Part shown: positions 52,353 through 61,011 of the stretch, piece after piece
Position numbering within the stretch: position 1 is the first letter of the stretch
Layout of the letters: every line of letters begins with the position of its first letter
Source: Ruminococcus flavefaciens AE3010
Lineage (GTDB): Bacteria; Bacillota; Clostridia; Oscillospirales; Ruminococcaceae
Direction of reading: 5' to 3'
NCBI RefSeq assembly: GCF_000526795.1
Contig: NZ_JAGT01000001.1
Coordinates: forward strand, 62,001-126,000
DNA length: 64,000 nucleotides
Notes under the pieces: generated by a model
What the model saw: only the letters and a program-made list of their open reading frames with translations
What the model was told of the DNA's origin: nothing
Database searches by the model: none
Position numbers and translations under genes: made by a program

Positions 52353-53949
52353 AAAATGTGCGGCAGGTCTAATGGAACTTGGCGACAAGATCTTAGAAAA
52401 TAAAAAGCGTAGAAATATGCTCATAAGACGGGTATCATTGGGCTGCGCAAGTGCATTTGCTGCTGTAATTGTCGGATTTTTCGCGTGGAAGTCAACTCCG
52501 CCCAAAACAGATATCTCTTCTGACAACGTAATATCCGAAAGTACTGCGGCAGCTGCTTCAACATATGCAGATACCACTTCTCCCCAAACGACTGCTCCGA
52601 AAACTTCAAGCAGCAAAACTACTGCAAAGACGCAGACCACAGCCCGTACAGGAACGAATACCGCCCGTGCAGCGGTGACAGCGGCACAGGCAAGAACAAC
52701 AGCGCTGACGGTTACTGCGGCGGCGGAAACAACGACCATAACCGAATATGAAGAAGGAAGTGTTACTATGAAAAAAATGATAGCTTATTTAGCTGCTATG
52801 GGAATAGCAACTACCGCAAATCCAACAGGCGTATATGCTGAAAACCCAAATAAAATAAGATTCTCTTGGGACGAGATCAACTATTTCAGTTTACAGAAAG
52901 ATAAGAACTGGAAATATGATATGAATAATGACGGTGATTTTGATATTGAAGATATCTTTGAATTAAAGCTCTATTCAGAACATGTTTGGCACTACTGGCA
53001 GGAATACCGCGAAGATCAGTCGAAATATACGGATATGTATAAGTATTATGACGAGCAGACCTTCAAGCAGGTAAAAAAGATAATGCATAACGAAGATCTC
53101 ATATTTGATATACTGCCTTTTGATATCACAAGTGTAAACCTAACAGCAAGGTATTACCTCTACTTGAACGGCGAATATCCTACAATTGATGAAATAAGGG
53201 AGACACTGAGTAATTATGACTTTATGACTGTTGACGGTCCTGACCATGTAGAGGAGTTTATCGAATACATGGAAAAGCTCAGAAGCGAAGTTAAGACCTA
53301 TGAGGATAAGGACTATACAGAGGCGCAGCTTGACTGTTTCAGACGACTTGACAGCGGCGAGACCGAAAAGGACGTAAACGGTGACGGTGAATTCAATTAT
53401 TTCGACGTTTATGATATTCTCGGATATGTGATAAATGCTGAAATGATTGCAAGGAATATGTCTATCGAGCGTGACGGCATCCCAATGTCCGACGACCTTA
53501 ATAAAAGAGTTGAGCAATACGGTGATATGGACCTTGACGGAGAGATAGACGGTGATGATCTCTCATATCTGGCTCTTTACCTTGATAAGATGAATCTAAA
53601 GCCGCTTCCCATTACTGACCATTTAAAGGTGATGAAAACCTATACGGTCAGCGGTGCAAAAGAGTTCAATGAAGAGATGAACAAGTATAATGCTTTGAAT
53701 TACACCCTCGGTGACGTTGATAACAGCGGCGCGGTAAACGCCATAGACGCATCATTAGTTCTTGACTACTATTCCAGAGTTTCCACAGGTAAGAGCGAAA
53801 GCCTTGACGATACACAGAAAAAGGCGGCAGATGCCGATAAAGACGGCAGCATAAACGCCGTTGACGCTTCGCTGATACTTTCCTACTATGTCTATACATC
53901 AACAGCCAACGGTGCAGTTGAGCCCTTTGAGACATTCATGAACATGTAA
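52339..53949 (+). CDS. anti-sigma-like membrane protein continuous with a secreted EF-hand/dockerin protein
   Basis: The 536-residue frame has two parts. Residues 1-143 have a short cytoplasmic segment, one transmembrane helix (CASAFAAVIVGFFAW) and a Thr/Ala-rich linker, like the other anti-sigma partners here. Residue 144 is Met (ATG 52768), preceded by AAGGAAG and followed by a signal-peptide-like MKKMIAYLAAMGIATTANP. The rest has three EF-hand-like loops (NNDGDFDIED, NGDGEFNYFD, DLDGEIDGDD) and a C-terminal type I dockerin (DVDNSGAVNAIDASLVL, DADKDGSINAVDASLIL). Either one dockerin-bearing anti-sigma factor or two nested products are made. A 14-base overlap couples it to the sigma gene. 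Confidence 0.85.
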   Translation: MDKYEKCAAGLMELGDKILENKKRRNMLIRRVSLGCASAFAAVIVGFFAWKSTPPKTDISSDNVISESTAAAASTYADTTSPQTTAPKTSSSKTTAKTQTTARTGTNTARAAVTAAQARTTALTVTAAAETTTITEYEEGSVTMKKMIAYLAAMGIATTANPTGVYAENPNKIRFSWDEINYFSLQKDKNWKYDMNNDGDFDIEDIFELKLYSEHVWHYWQEYREDQSKYTDMYKYYDEQTFKQVKKIMHNEDLIFDILPFDITSVNLTARYYLYLNGEYPTIDEIRETLSNYDFMTVDGPDHVEEFIEYMEKLRSEVKTYEDKDYTEAQLDCFRRLDSGETEKDVNGDGEFNYFDVYDILGYVINAEMIARNMSIERDGIPMSDDLNKRVEQYGDMDLDGEIDGDDLSYLALYLDKMNLKPLPITDHLKVMKTYTVSGAKEFNEEMNKYNALNYTLGDVDNSGAVNAIDASLVLDYYSRVSTGKSESLDDTQKKAADADKDGSINAVDASLILSYYVYTSTANGAVEPFETFMNM

Positions 53950-53952
53950 AAA

Positions 53953-53982
53953 TGAAAGCCCACTCATTTGAGTGGGCTTTCA
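53953..53982. terminator. terminator between converging genes
   Basis: A TGAAAGCCCACTCA/TGAGTGGGCTTTCA stem is flanked by a T tract on the minus strand, serving the minus-strand anti-sigma gene best. Confidence 0.8.
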
Positions 53983-53989
53983 GTATCGA

Positions 53990-54887
53990 CTATGAAATTT
54001 CGTCTTCTTTTTTATAATTAATATTTCTGAACAGATAGTATTCATCAGTATCGGGAGTTCTGACTGCAACTGCTTCTTCTTCGCTGACATCAGCTATTCT
54101 GCAAACAGGCAACTTATATACGGTCGGAAGTGTTTCGTCAGGCTTCATTACCTGAACATTATATGCGAAAATAAAGCCGTTTATCAAGTCTCCGGAGATG
54201 ATCTCATTCTGTTTTTCATAGAAAATAGGATCATTATTATCATTGATCACAAGAGTTGCCGTTGAATCCATGAAAAAGCTATTTAGGTTAGTTATTGTTG
54301 TAACATCAGTAGTTGAAATAGTAACAGTTGCAGAAGCAGGATAAGTTACTAACTGTGTTGACTTTACGGTTTGTGTGACATTCGCAGCACCCTCAGTCGT
54401 AGTAACCGTGACTTCTGGTGCAGTAGCTGCTGATGTAGTTTGAACATTATCAGCGGTCGTTTGAATATGAACGGTAGTTTGAAGCACTTTTGTTGTTTGA
54501 GGAACTTTTGTGGTTTGAAGAACGGCTTCTGTTCTGATCGCATTTGAAGTCGTTACAGTAGTTTGTGTGGCTGGTTTAGTTTTGGTCGTTATTATTGCAG
54601 TTTGAGTTGTTGTTTGTTTTATCACATTTGAAGTAGTTGTCTCAGTTGTGGCAGGTTCGGTTGCGGAAATCATTTCGGAGCCGTGGAAATTATCATTGGG
54701 CATTTTCATGGAGGAAGAAAAGTGCCATACCCCGACGCAAACTATTACTGCTGCGCATAGTCCGGATACAGCATAAGAAATATGACGTATCTTAGCGGCT
54801 CTTTTTTTTGCGCTGTTCTAATATCTTGTCGCCGTTTTCAAATATTCGCTCAGCGACCTTCAAGGTCATTTTATCATATTTCCTCAT
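53990..54887 (-). pseudogene. anti-sigma-like membrane protein gene with a frameshift in an A8 run
   Basis: The start (ATG 54887, MRKYDKMTLKVAERIF) overlaps the sigma stop by 14 bases. Reading reaches ILEQRKKKSR and stops, but removing one A from the A8 run at 54802-54809 continues into KIRHISYAVSGL, a transmembrane helix (LCAAVIVCVGVW), a long Thr-rich linker, and a C-terminal domain of about 100 residues ending at 53990. The full frame parallels the protein at 52339. The shift may be a real mutation, a phase-variable tract, transcriptional slippage or a sequencing error. Confidence 0.8.
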
Positions 54888-55428
54888 ATCTGAAGCCCTC
54901 CCTTTCCAAAATATTTCGCAAAGACTCCTTTGAGCGATAGAGAAGATTCCTTATTTGTCTTTCCGATCTGCCCATTATTTTTGCCGTTTCAGTGTTGCTG
55001 AAATTTTCAAAATATATAAGATACAGCACCTGTCTGTAATCATCATTCAGCTTTTCCAATGCTCTGAGGAGCTGTTTTTTGTCCTCGCTTTTGATATAAT
55101 TCTGCTCTATATCGTCCCTGTCCGAAACATCATACATATCGTCAACAGGTACTTCGCCAAGCTTTGACGCTTTTCTGATATAGTCAACAGCCGTATTTCT
55201 TCCTATGGAATAAAGCCACGATTTGAACGAGGATTTACCCGAGAATTTAGGTCTGTCCACATAGAGCTTGAGCAGAGTATCCTCCGCAAGCTCTTCGGCA
55301 AGGCAGAAATCGCCTGTAATACTGTTCAGAAACAGAACGAGACCTCTGCGGTAGTCCTCTATTATATCAATAAGAGCATTTTTATCACCATCAAGGAAAC
55401 GGCGGTAGCTACTTGCACCGTTATCCAT
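54874..55428 (-). CDS. ECF RNA polymerase sigma factor
   Basis: 184 residues from ATG 55428 (MDNGASSYRRFLDGDK) after GAAAGGAG. Region 2 contains LAEELAEDTLLKLYVDRP and FKSWLYSIGRNTAVDYIRK; region 4 contains DDYRQVLYLIYFENFSNTETAKIMGRSERQIRNLLYRSKESL. It is divergent from a secreted dockerin protein, and both promoters share the same ECF-type -35/-10, so it probably drives itself and that gene. Confidence 0.92.
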   Translation of the reverse strand: MDNGASSYRRFLDGDKNALIDIIEDYRRGLVLFLNSITGDFCLAEELAEDTLLKLYVDRPKFSGKSSFKSWLYSIGRNTAVDYIRKASKLGEVPVDDMYDVSDRDDIEQNYIKSEDKKQLLRALEKLNDDYRQVLYLIYFENFSNTETAKIMGRSERQIRNLLYRSKESLRNILEREGFRYEEI

Positions 55429-55495
55429 ATTAAACTCCTTTCGCAGACGTGCTTTCTGCACCTGTTTGGGTTTAGTGATATGTCTCTTCATATAT

Positions 55496-55616
55496 AAGTC
55501 GTAAAAAACACGAAAATGTCTCACCTAAATTATAAATTTTCCGAAATTTATTGTCAACAAACATTTTCTGAATTTTTTTTAAAAAGGGTGAGACAAAATG
55601 CGTTTTTTTACGACTT
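55496..55616. promoter_or_regulatory. symmetric divergent ECF-type promoters
   Basis: On the minus strand GGTGAGACA (55525-55517) and CGACTT (55501-55496) are 15 bp apart; on the plus strand GGTGAGACA (55587-55595) and CGACTT (55611-55616) are also 15 bp apart. Flanking bases match too, forming an interrupted inverted repeat of about 30 bp per arm. This is the likely recognition sequence of the adjacent sigma factor. Confidence 0.75.
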
Positions 55617-55668
55617 ATTAGTGAAAGCAAAAATCAAACTTAATAATTTCCTAAAAGGAGGTCATATT

Positions 55669-56748
55669 ATGAAAAAGAAGATAATGTCAATAATTGCAGC
55701 TGCGGCTGCAATAGCAAGTGGTTCTACGCTTTGTACAAATGCTGTTTATACTGAAAGAATGACTCCCACAGACCACACGGATTATCTCAAAATCGACTTC
55801 ATGTCAAACGAAAAACAGGATTTCTATATCCATACAGGAGACAAAAAAGATCCTAAAAATCCGTATTATTACAATATACTTGTGGAGGAAAAATACAGTG
55901 ATAGAGTATTCATTGGTATGCCAAGGGAGGAAACAGATCCAAGGAAAGGCTCTACCATGGAAACGAAGGACGAGGTTTCCGAGCGCATCAATTTGCTGTT
56001 CGAAGACTTTGTTACCGAAAGCGGCAATAAGGTAACAGTTTGCAGGAACTCATTCAATGAAACTTACGGATATTATGTAACTCCTTATGACGATGAAAAG
56101 CCCGGCGCAGTTCTTGATCTGACAGCTAATGACGCCCGAAGAATAAAGGATATACTTATCAAAGGTGGCATTACGGCTGATATGATCTACTCCACTGATG
56201 TTAACAGTCCGCACAAGGGGTATACATACCTTACTCTGATGAAATATCCGTCCAGTGTTTATACAGAAAGAACAGCTGGATTGTCAGGAGAGGCAAGAAC
56301 TGCTGTATATAGTGAAATTAAAGCAGAGGCAGTATCCGCACTTGAAAAATACATTGAAGATAATGACTTGGATTTCACTCTGACTACTTCTGGTGAAAAT
56401 GTGATGGAAATAAGCCTTAAACCTAATTATGAAATATCATTTGAAGATCACCTTGCAGTCCTTAAAGATATACACGACAAGACCGATATTGGAGTGATCA
56501 CCATACTTGAAGTTTCTGCGGCAGGCGAGAAATTCGGCGGTATCGACCTTATGAATGCTGTTGACGGTGACTCCAACTGCGACGAGCAAATGGATATGGC
56601 AGACGTTGTATTTATTATGCAGGCTCTTGCAAATCCCGACAAGTATCAGCTTTCTGAGCAGGGAAGCTTCAACGCAGACCTTGACGGCAACGGTATAACT
56701 GTAGGCGACGCTCAGGCGATACAGGAAAAGCTCCTCGGAATTGAATGA
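55669..56748 (+). CDS. secreted dockerin protein
   Basis: 359 residues from ATG 55669 after AAAAGGAGG. A signal peptide (IMSIIAAAAAIASGSTLCTNA) is followed by an alpha/beta region of about 270 residues that I do not recognise, and a C-terminal dockerin (GDSNCDEQMDMADVVFIMQ and ADLDGNGITVGDAQAIQ) that should dock to a cohesin on a scaffoldin. The N-terminal domain lacks obvious glycosidase motifs. Expression from the ECF promoter upstream links it to the adjacent sigma factor. Confidence 0.88.
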   Translation: MKKKIMSIIAAAAAIASGSTLCTNAVYTERMTPTDHTDYLKIDFMSNEKQDFYIHTGDKKDPKNPYYYNILVEEKYSDRVFIGMPREETDPRKGSTMETKDEVSERINLLFEDFVTESGNKVTVCRNSFNETYGYYVTPYDDEKPGAVLDLTANDARRIKDILIKGGITADMIYSTDVNSPHKGYTYLTLMKYPSSVYTERTAGLSGEARTAVYSEIKAEAVSALEKYIEDNDLDFTLTTSGENVMEISLKPNYEISFEDHLAVLKDIHDKTDIGVITILEVSAAGEKFGGIDLMNAVDGDSNCDEQMDMADVVFIMQALANPDKYQLSEQGSFNADLDGNGITVGDAQAIQEKLLGIE

Positions 56749-56765
56749 ATATAGGTATAGTTTGA

Positions 56766-56794
56766 AAGAAAGCTCCGCATTGCGGAGCTTTCTT
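56766..56794 (+). terminator. intrinsic terminator
   Basis: A perfect AAGAAAGCTCCGC/GCGGAGCTTTCTT stem with a three-base loop ends the dockerin gene. Confidence 0.85.
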
Positions 56795-56894
56795 AATTTA
56801 CATCAGCCTTGACAAAAGTTCATAAATTGTTTACAATATTTTCTGCTCACAGGGTGCTCGTAAAACGTTAATCATTATGAAGGGAGGTCACAGC

Positions 56895-57344
56895 GTGTCA
56901 GAAGAAATAAAAGAACAGTACGAAAAAATATTCCGATATTGCTTTTTTAAAGTACATGACCGTGAAGCTGCGGAAGATATCACGCAGGAGACATTCCTTC
57001 GATTCCTTGAAAGTCCCAATTATACGGACATGAATAAGGAGCTCAGGTACCTGTACACAATTGCCGGCAATCTGTGTGCAGACCATTTTCGTAAAAGGCA
57101 GGCTGAGGAGCTCAGCGAAAATATCCCCGACGATTACGACCTTGAGGATTGTATCCTTACAAATGCAGCTCTCGGAAGCGCAATAAAGTCCTTGCCGCAG
57201 GAGGACAGGGAGCTCGTCGTACTCAGGTACATAAACGATGTGCCCGTAAGCGTGCTTGCGGAGCTCTACGGCATATCAAGGTTCAAAATGGGGCGCAGGA
57301 TAAAATGTATCCTTGACGATCTCAGGAAAAGCTTCAAGGGATAG
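56895..57344 (+). CDS. ECF RNA polymerase sigma factor
   Basis: 149 residues from GTG 56895; AGGGAGGT lies 6 bases upstream, so the ATG at 56877 is rejected. Region 2 is EAAEDITQETFLRFLESP and region 4 is PQEDRELVVLRYINDVPVSVLAELYGISRFKMGRRIK. It precedes an anti-sigma-like/dockerin frame by 11 bases. It differs from the other two sigma factors in this region and is not a recent duplicate. Confidence 0.9.
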   Translation: MSEEIKEQYEKIFRYCFFKVHDREAAEDITQETFLRFLESPNYTDMNKELRYLYTIAGNLCADHFRKRQAEELSENIPDDYDLEDCILTNAALGSAIKSLPQEDRELVVLRYINDVPVSVLAELYGISRFKMGRRIKCILDDLRKSFKG

Positions 57345-57355
57345 GAGGTGGCGGC

Positions 57356-59053
57356 TTGGACAGAAAATTGAAAAATGCTATTCGGGAGTCCTTTGTATTC
57401 CCCGAATCACAGCATAAGGAGGAATTTTTCAGACAGGTCGGAGCCACCTGCGCGGAAAAGCGGAAAAGGCGCTTTCCTGTGGCTTCACGGCTTGCTGCGG
57501 CAGCTGCCGCGTTACTTATAGGTATAGGCATTTACGGAGCATCAAGGCTTCGGACGGATTTTAACGGCGGCGGCACAGAGCCCGTAACTCAGCCCGTCAC
57601 CGATACGACTGAGGACACCACGGCTCAGTCCACAGGGAATACTGCTGAGGTAACTACGGCGGCGTCAAGCTCGGCGGTATCAAAAACCACATCGTCAGGG
57701 ACTGCGAAAACTACTGCAAAGGCGCAGACCACAGCTCCACCGAGGACGAATACCACCCGTGCGTCGGTGACAGCGGCGCAGGCGAGAACAACAGCGCCCA
57801 CAGTTACTGCGGGGGTGGAAACAACAACTATATCCGAATATGAGGAAGGGAGTGTTACTATGAAAAAAATGATAGCTTTTTTATCTGCTATGGGAATAGC
57901 AACTACCGCAACTCCTACAGGCGTAAATGCTTCATACTCGAGCAGGTGTGAACGAATATTTACAGAGATGTACTATTATAGTTTTTGGCAGGAAGAAGGG
58001 TGGTATTACGATTTTAATGATGACGGCGAGTTTGATTTAAAGGACTTATTTGAAATTGAGCTTTATGCGGAGCATATGGACGAATGCAGGGAAAAATACG
58101 GCAAAGACACATCAAAATATAAAGAAATGTATGAGCTTTATGATGGAGAAGCAGCCAAGAATATAAAAATCGGTATTGCGATCAATCCACATGAGCAACA
58201 GAGTTTGCGTAAAAAGAAAGTTGAAGATATAGAGTATCTTTTTGTAAATGTTGGTATCGGAGGTGCAAATGATGTAGCAAGGTATTATCTCTATTTGCAT
58301 GGCGAATATCCTACAAATGAGGAGATAAGAGAAGTATTAAGAGACTACGACTTTGTAACTATTGACGGACCTGACCATATTGACAAGTTCATTGAATATA
58401 TGGAAGAGCTGAGAAATGAGATCGACAAACGTACAGATGATGAATATACAGAAGAACAGCTTGACTGTTTCAGACGTTTTGAAAGCGGAGAAGCTGAAAA
58501 GGATCTGAACGGCGACGGTAAGTTCGATTATTATGACAGCTATGACCTTTTGTATTACATTGTTTATCAAGTAGAAACAGCTAAGGGAATTGAAGATGCC
58601 GTGGACATACTGCCTGCTGAGGTGAGTGAAAGAATAAAGCAGTACGGCGATATCGACCTTAACGGCAAGGTAGATGAAGATGATTATTTAAATCAGCTGC
58701 TTTATCTTGATAAGAAAGGTCTTATACCAGTAAGTTATCACCAATATTATTATGAAAAAGTTAGAACAACACTTGAAAGGAAAAAGACATACCTTACAGG
58801 TGAATACGCTCTCGGTGACGTTGATAACAGCGGCGCAGTAAATGCCATAGACGCATCATTGGTCCTTGACTACTATTCAAGGGCTTCCACAGGTCAGAGC
58901 GAAAGCTTTGACGATGCACAGAAAAAGGCAGCAGACGCCGATAAAAACGGCAGCATAAACGCCGTTGACGCTTCGCTGATACTTTCCTACTACGTCTATA
59001 CCTCAACAGCCAACGGCACAGTTGAGCCCTTTGAGACATTCATAAACAGCTAA
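57356..59053 (+). CDS. second anti-sigma-like frame continuous with an EF-hand/dockerin protein
   Basis: 565 residues from TTG 57356 after AGGAGGT. Residues 1-65 give a basic cytoplasmic segment and a transmembrane helix (LAAAAAALLIGIGIYG); a Thr/Ala linker follows to residue 168. Met 169 (ATG 57860) follows GGAAGGGAG and starts MKKMIAFLSAMGIATTATP, a signal-peptide-like segment almost identical to that in the 52339 frame. EF-hand-like loops (NDDGEFDLKD, NGDGKFDYYD, DLNGKVDEDD) and a type I dockerin (DVDNSGAVNAIDASLVL, DADKNGSINAVDASLIL) complete it. The anti-sigma halves are less alike than the dockerin halves, which suggests the dockerin part was copied between loci. Confidence 0.85.
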   Translation: MDRKLKNAIRESFVFPESQHKEEFFRQVGATCAEKRKRRFPVASRLAAAAAALLIGIGIYGASRLRTDFNGGGTEPVTQPVTDTTEDTTAQSTGNTAEVTTAASSSAVSKTTSSGTAKTTAKAQTTAPPRTNTTRASVTAAQARTTAPTVTAGVETTTISEYEEGSVTMKKMIAFLSAMGIATTATPTGVNASYSSRCERIFTEMYYYSFWQEEGWYYDFNDDGEFDLKDLFEIELYAEHMDECREKYGKDTSKYKEMYELYDGEAAKNIKIGIAINPHEQQSLRKKKVEDIEYLFVNVGIGGANDVARYYLYLHGEYPTNEEIREVLRDYDFVTIDGPDHIDKFIEYMEELRNEIDKRTDDEYTEEQLDCFRRFESGEAEKDLNGDGKFDYYDSYDLLYYIVYQVETAKGIEDAVDILPAEVSERIKQYGDIDLNGKVDEDDYLNQLLYLDKKGLIPVSYHQYYYEKVRTTLERKKTYLTGEYALGDVDNSGAVNAIDASLVLDYYSRASTGQSESFDDAQKKAADADKNGSINAVDASLILSYYVYTSTANGTVEPFETFINS

Positions 59054-59058
59054 ACATG

Positions 59059-59089
59059 CAGCCGTGCAATTGCACGGCTGTTCCTTTTT
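59059..59089 (+). terminator. intrinsic terminator
   Basis: A perfect CAGCCGTGCA/TGCACGGCTG stem with a two-base loop is followed by a T-rich tract. Confidence 0.9.
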
Positions 59090-59258
59090 GTGGTATAATA
59101 AGACAGGCTGCTGAATGACTTTTTGCAGCAATTGACACCTGCTTTTTGTTAACTCAAAAAATTTTTGAAAACAGGTGAGAATTTTCCGTGAAAAATGGTA
59201 CTAATATAGTGAAAGGTAAAAAAATATCCCTTCATACCACATAAAAGGAGCTGATACT

Positions 59259-60965
59259 ATGAAAAAATTTATGAGTTTATTACTTACAGCGGCTATGCTG
59301 TCGGGCAGTGCCGCAATGCCCTTTACAGCTATTGCTGCCGATACGGCTGCTGAGGAGCATAGCCTCGAAGCAAAGGAGACAAAGGTAAAACGCATGGACC
59401 TGACCGACTTCTTCGCCCTGCAATCCGATCCTACAGCTGTGTCTGTCAAGGATTATGAGGAGGCAACTCCCGACGATGTGTTCACGGAGCTCTGCGGCGG
59501 CGAATACGTAGGCGTTTGCAGCTACAATAAAGACTTTTTCATGCACACAGGCACAGATTTGAGAACGCTCATGGACGAAAACGGCAAGCTGCACACATTC
59601 TATATTTTATACCCCGAGGTAGTCGTTCAGATGCAAGGGAACTTTAAGCTCTCTATGGACAATATAAGCAATGCTCTTGCCAAGAAAGGCTATAAAGCGC
59701 CAAAGCTGGCTGCCGAGGAAAATCCCTACCGCTTATACGGCTGTACAACACAGGATGAGTTCGGTGCTCTGCTGGAAATACTGCAAGATCTCCATGAAGC
59801 AGGATCTGTAACAGGTCATCTGGCAATATACGAGGATACCATAAATTCTATATCTGCCGACGGCGGCATAAACATTGGACTGCCTTATGAAATGGACGAA
59901 AACAGCGAAAAATACAAGGAGCTCATAGAAGTCGCTTCTTCAGTTGGATATACAGTGGGAACTGCTGACAGCGCTGCACCAATAGGCGATTATCAGCTGT
60001 TCCTCCACGCAGATGATGCCGAGAACAGGACAAATCCCTACAAGCTTTTCAAGTACCTTGAGGATAACGGCTATCTTTATTCAACGTCTGTCATTTCCAC
60101 CTGCCTTGCCCTGGTCGAGCCTATAGTTTATTTCTGCAATATTTCCTATCCTGTCACCGAATATGCCATGACACTCACTATCGTGGAAACACGCGGCGAT
60201 ACACTGATATTGAAGCCCGACGCTCCTTATCTGCAAAATATAGGCGACAGAATCAGCCTGCCTGCAATATGTCTTGATGACGGCGTGATACCGCCTGTCG
60301 GTACGAGACTTGAAGTCACCTACAGCGGCGGAATACTTGAGACCTACCCCGCACAGTTCGGCGGTATAAAAAAAGTCCGCGTGCTTTCGGAGCCTGCCAA
60401 GACCGTAAAGGGCGACGCTAATCTGGACGAACAGACGGATATGGCAGATGTAGTGCTCATCATGCAGGCTCTGGCAAATCCCGATAAGTACGGCGAAAAC
60501 GGTCAAGCCTATATCCACCTCACCACATTCGGCAAGCTCAGCGCTGATATGAACGGCGACGGTCTGACAGTAGGCGATGCACAGGCAGTACAGGAGAAGC
60601 TTCTCGGAATTGATGAAGCTGAAAAAAGCTTCTCTGCGGCACTTCTCGGCATCGACGAGGGCAAGATAACAGGCGTTAAGGTAACATCTTCCCCTAAAGG
60701 CTATGACTACTCTTTCACAGGCGATAAGGCAAAGACTGTAGTGGATTACCTGTCAAACCTCAGCCTTTCATCGGAGCTCTCCGTAGCAGACCCGGGACAG
60801 CTCAACGGTATGTTATGGGTGATAGCTCTCGAATATGAGGACGGCGAAACGGTCACATTATATGATTCGGGAAGATTTATCCACTCCGAAAGCGGTCAGT
60901 GGTATGAAATGCCATATGAGGAAAGTGAGGGATTCAGCAGCCTTGTATGGGACTTAGGCAAATAA
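59259..60965 (+). CDS. secreted protein with an internal dockerin
   Basis: 568 residues: signal peptide (FMSLLLTAAMLSGSAAMPFTAIA), an N-terminal region of about 350 residues with no recognised enzyme motif, a dockerin near residues 383-450 (GDANLDEQTDMADVVLIMQ, ADMNGDGLTVGDAQAVQ), and a further C-terminal domain of about 110 residues. The dockerin is of the same subtype as those in the 55669 protein and the serpin. AAAAGGAG supports the ATG. Upstream, TTGACA (59129) and a CACCTG/CAGGTG dyad mark a likely regulatory region. Confidence 0.85.
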   Translation: MKKFMSLLLTAAMLSGSAAMPFTAIAADTAAEEHSLEAKETKVKRMDLTDFFALQSDPTAVSVKDYEEATPDDVFTELCGGEYVGVCSYNKDFFMHTGTDLRTLMDENGKLHTFYILYPEVVVQMQGNFKLSMDNISNALAKKGYKAPKLAAEENPYRLYGCTTQDEFGALLEILQDLHEAGSVTGHLAIYEDTINSISADGGINIGLPYEMDENSEKYKELIEVASSVGYTVGTADSAAPIGDYQLFLHADDAENRTNPYKLFKYLEDNGYLYSTSVISTCLALVEPIVYFCNISYPVTEYAMTLTIVETRGDTLILKPDAPYLQNIGDRISLPAICLDDGVIPPVGTRLEVTYSGGILETYPAQFGGIKKVRVLSEPAKTVKGDANLDEQTDMADVVLIMQALANPDKYGENGQAYIHLTTFGKLSADMNGDGLTVGDAQAVQEKLLGIDEAEKSFSAALLGIDEGKITGVKVTSSPKGYDYSFTGDKAKTVVDYLSNLSLSSELSVADPGQLNGMLWVIALEYEDGETVTLYDSGRFIHSESGQWYEMPYEESEGFSSLVWDLGK

Positions 60966-60972
60966 AGCATGA

Positions 60973-61000
60973 GAAAAGCTCCGCTTCTGCGGAGCTTTTC
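60973..61000. terminator. bidirectional terminator between converging genes
   Basis: A perfect GAAAAGCTCCGC/GCGGAGCTTTTC stem with a TTCT loop lies between the two converging dockerin genes. Confidence 0.9.
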
Positions 61001-61011
61001 CTTATACTGTG

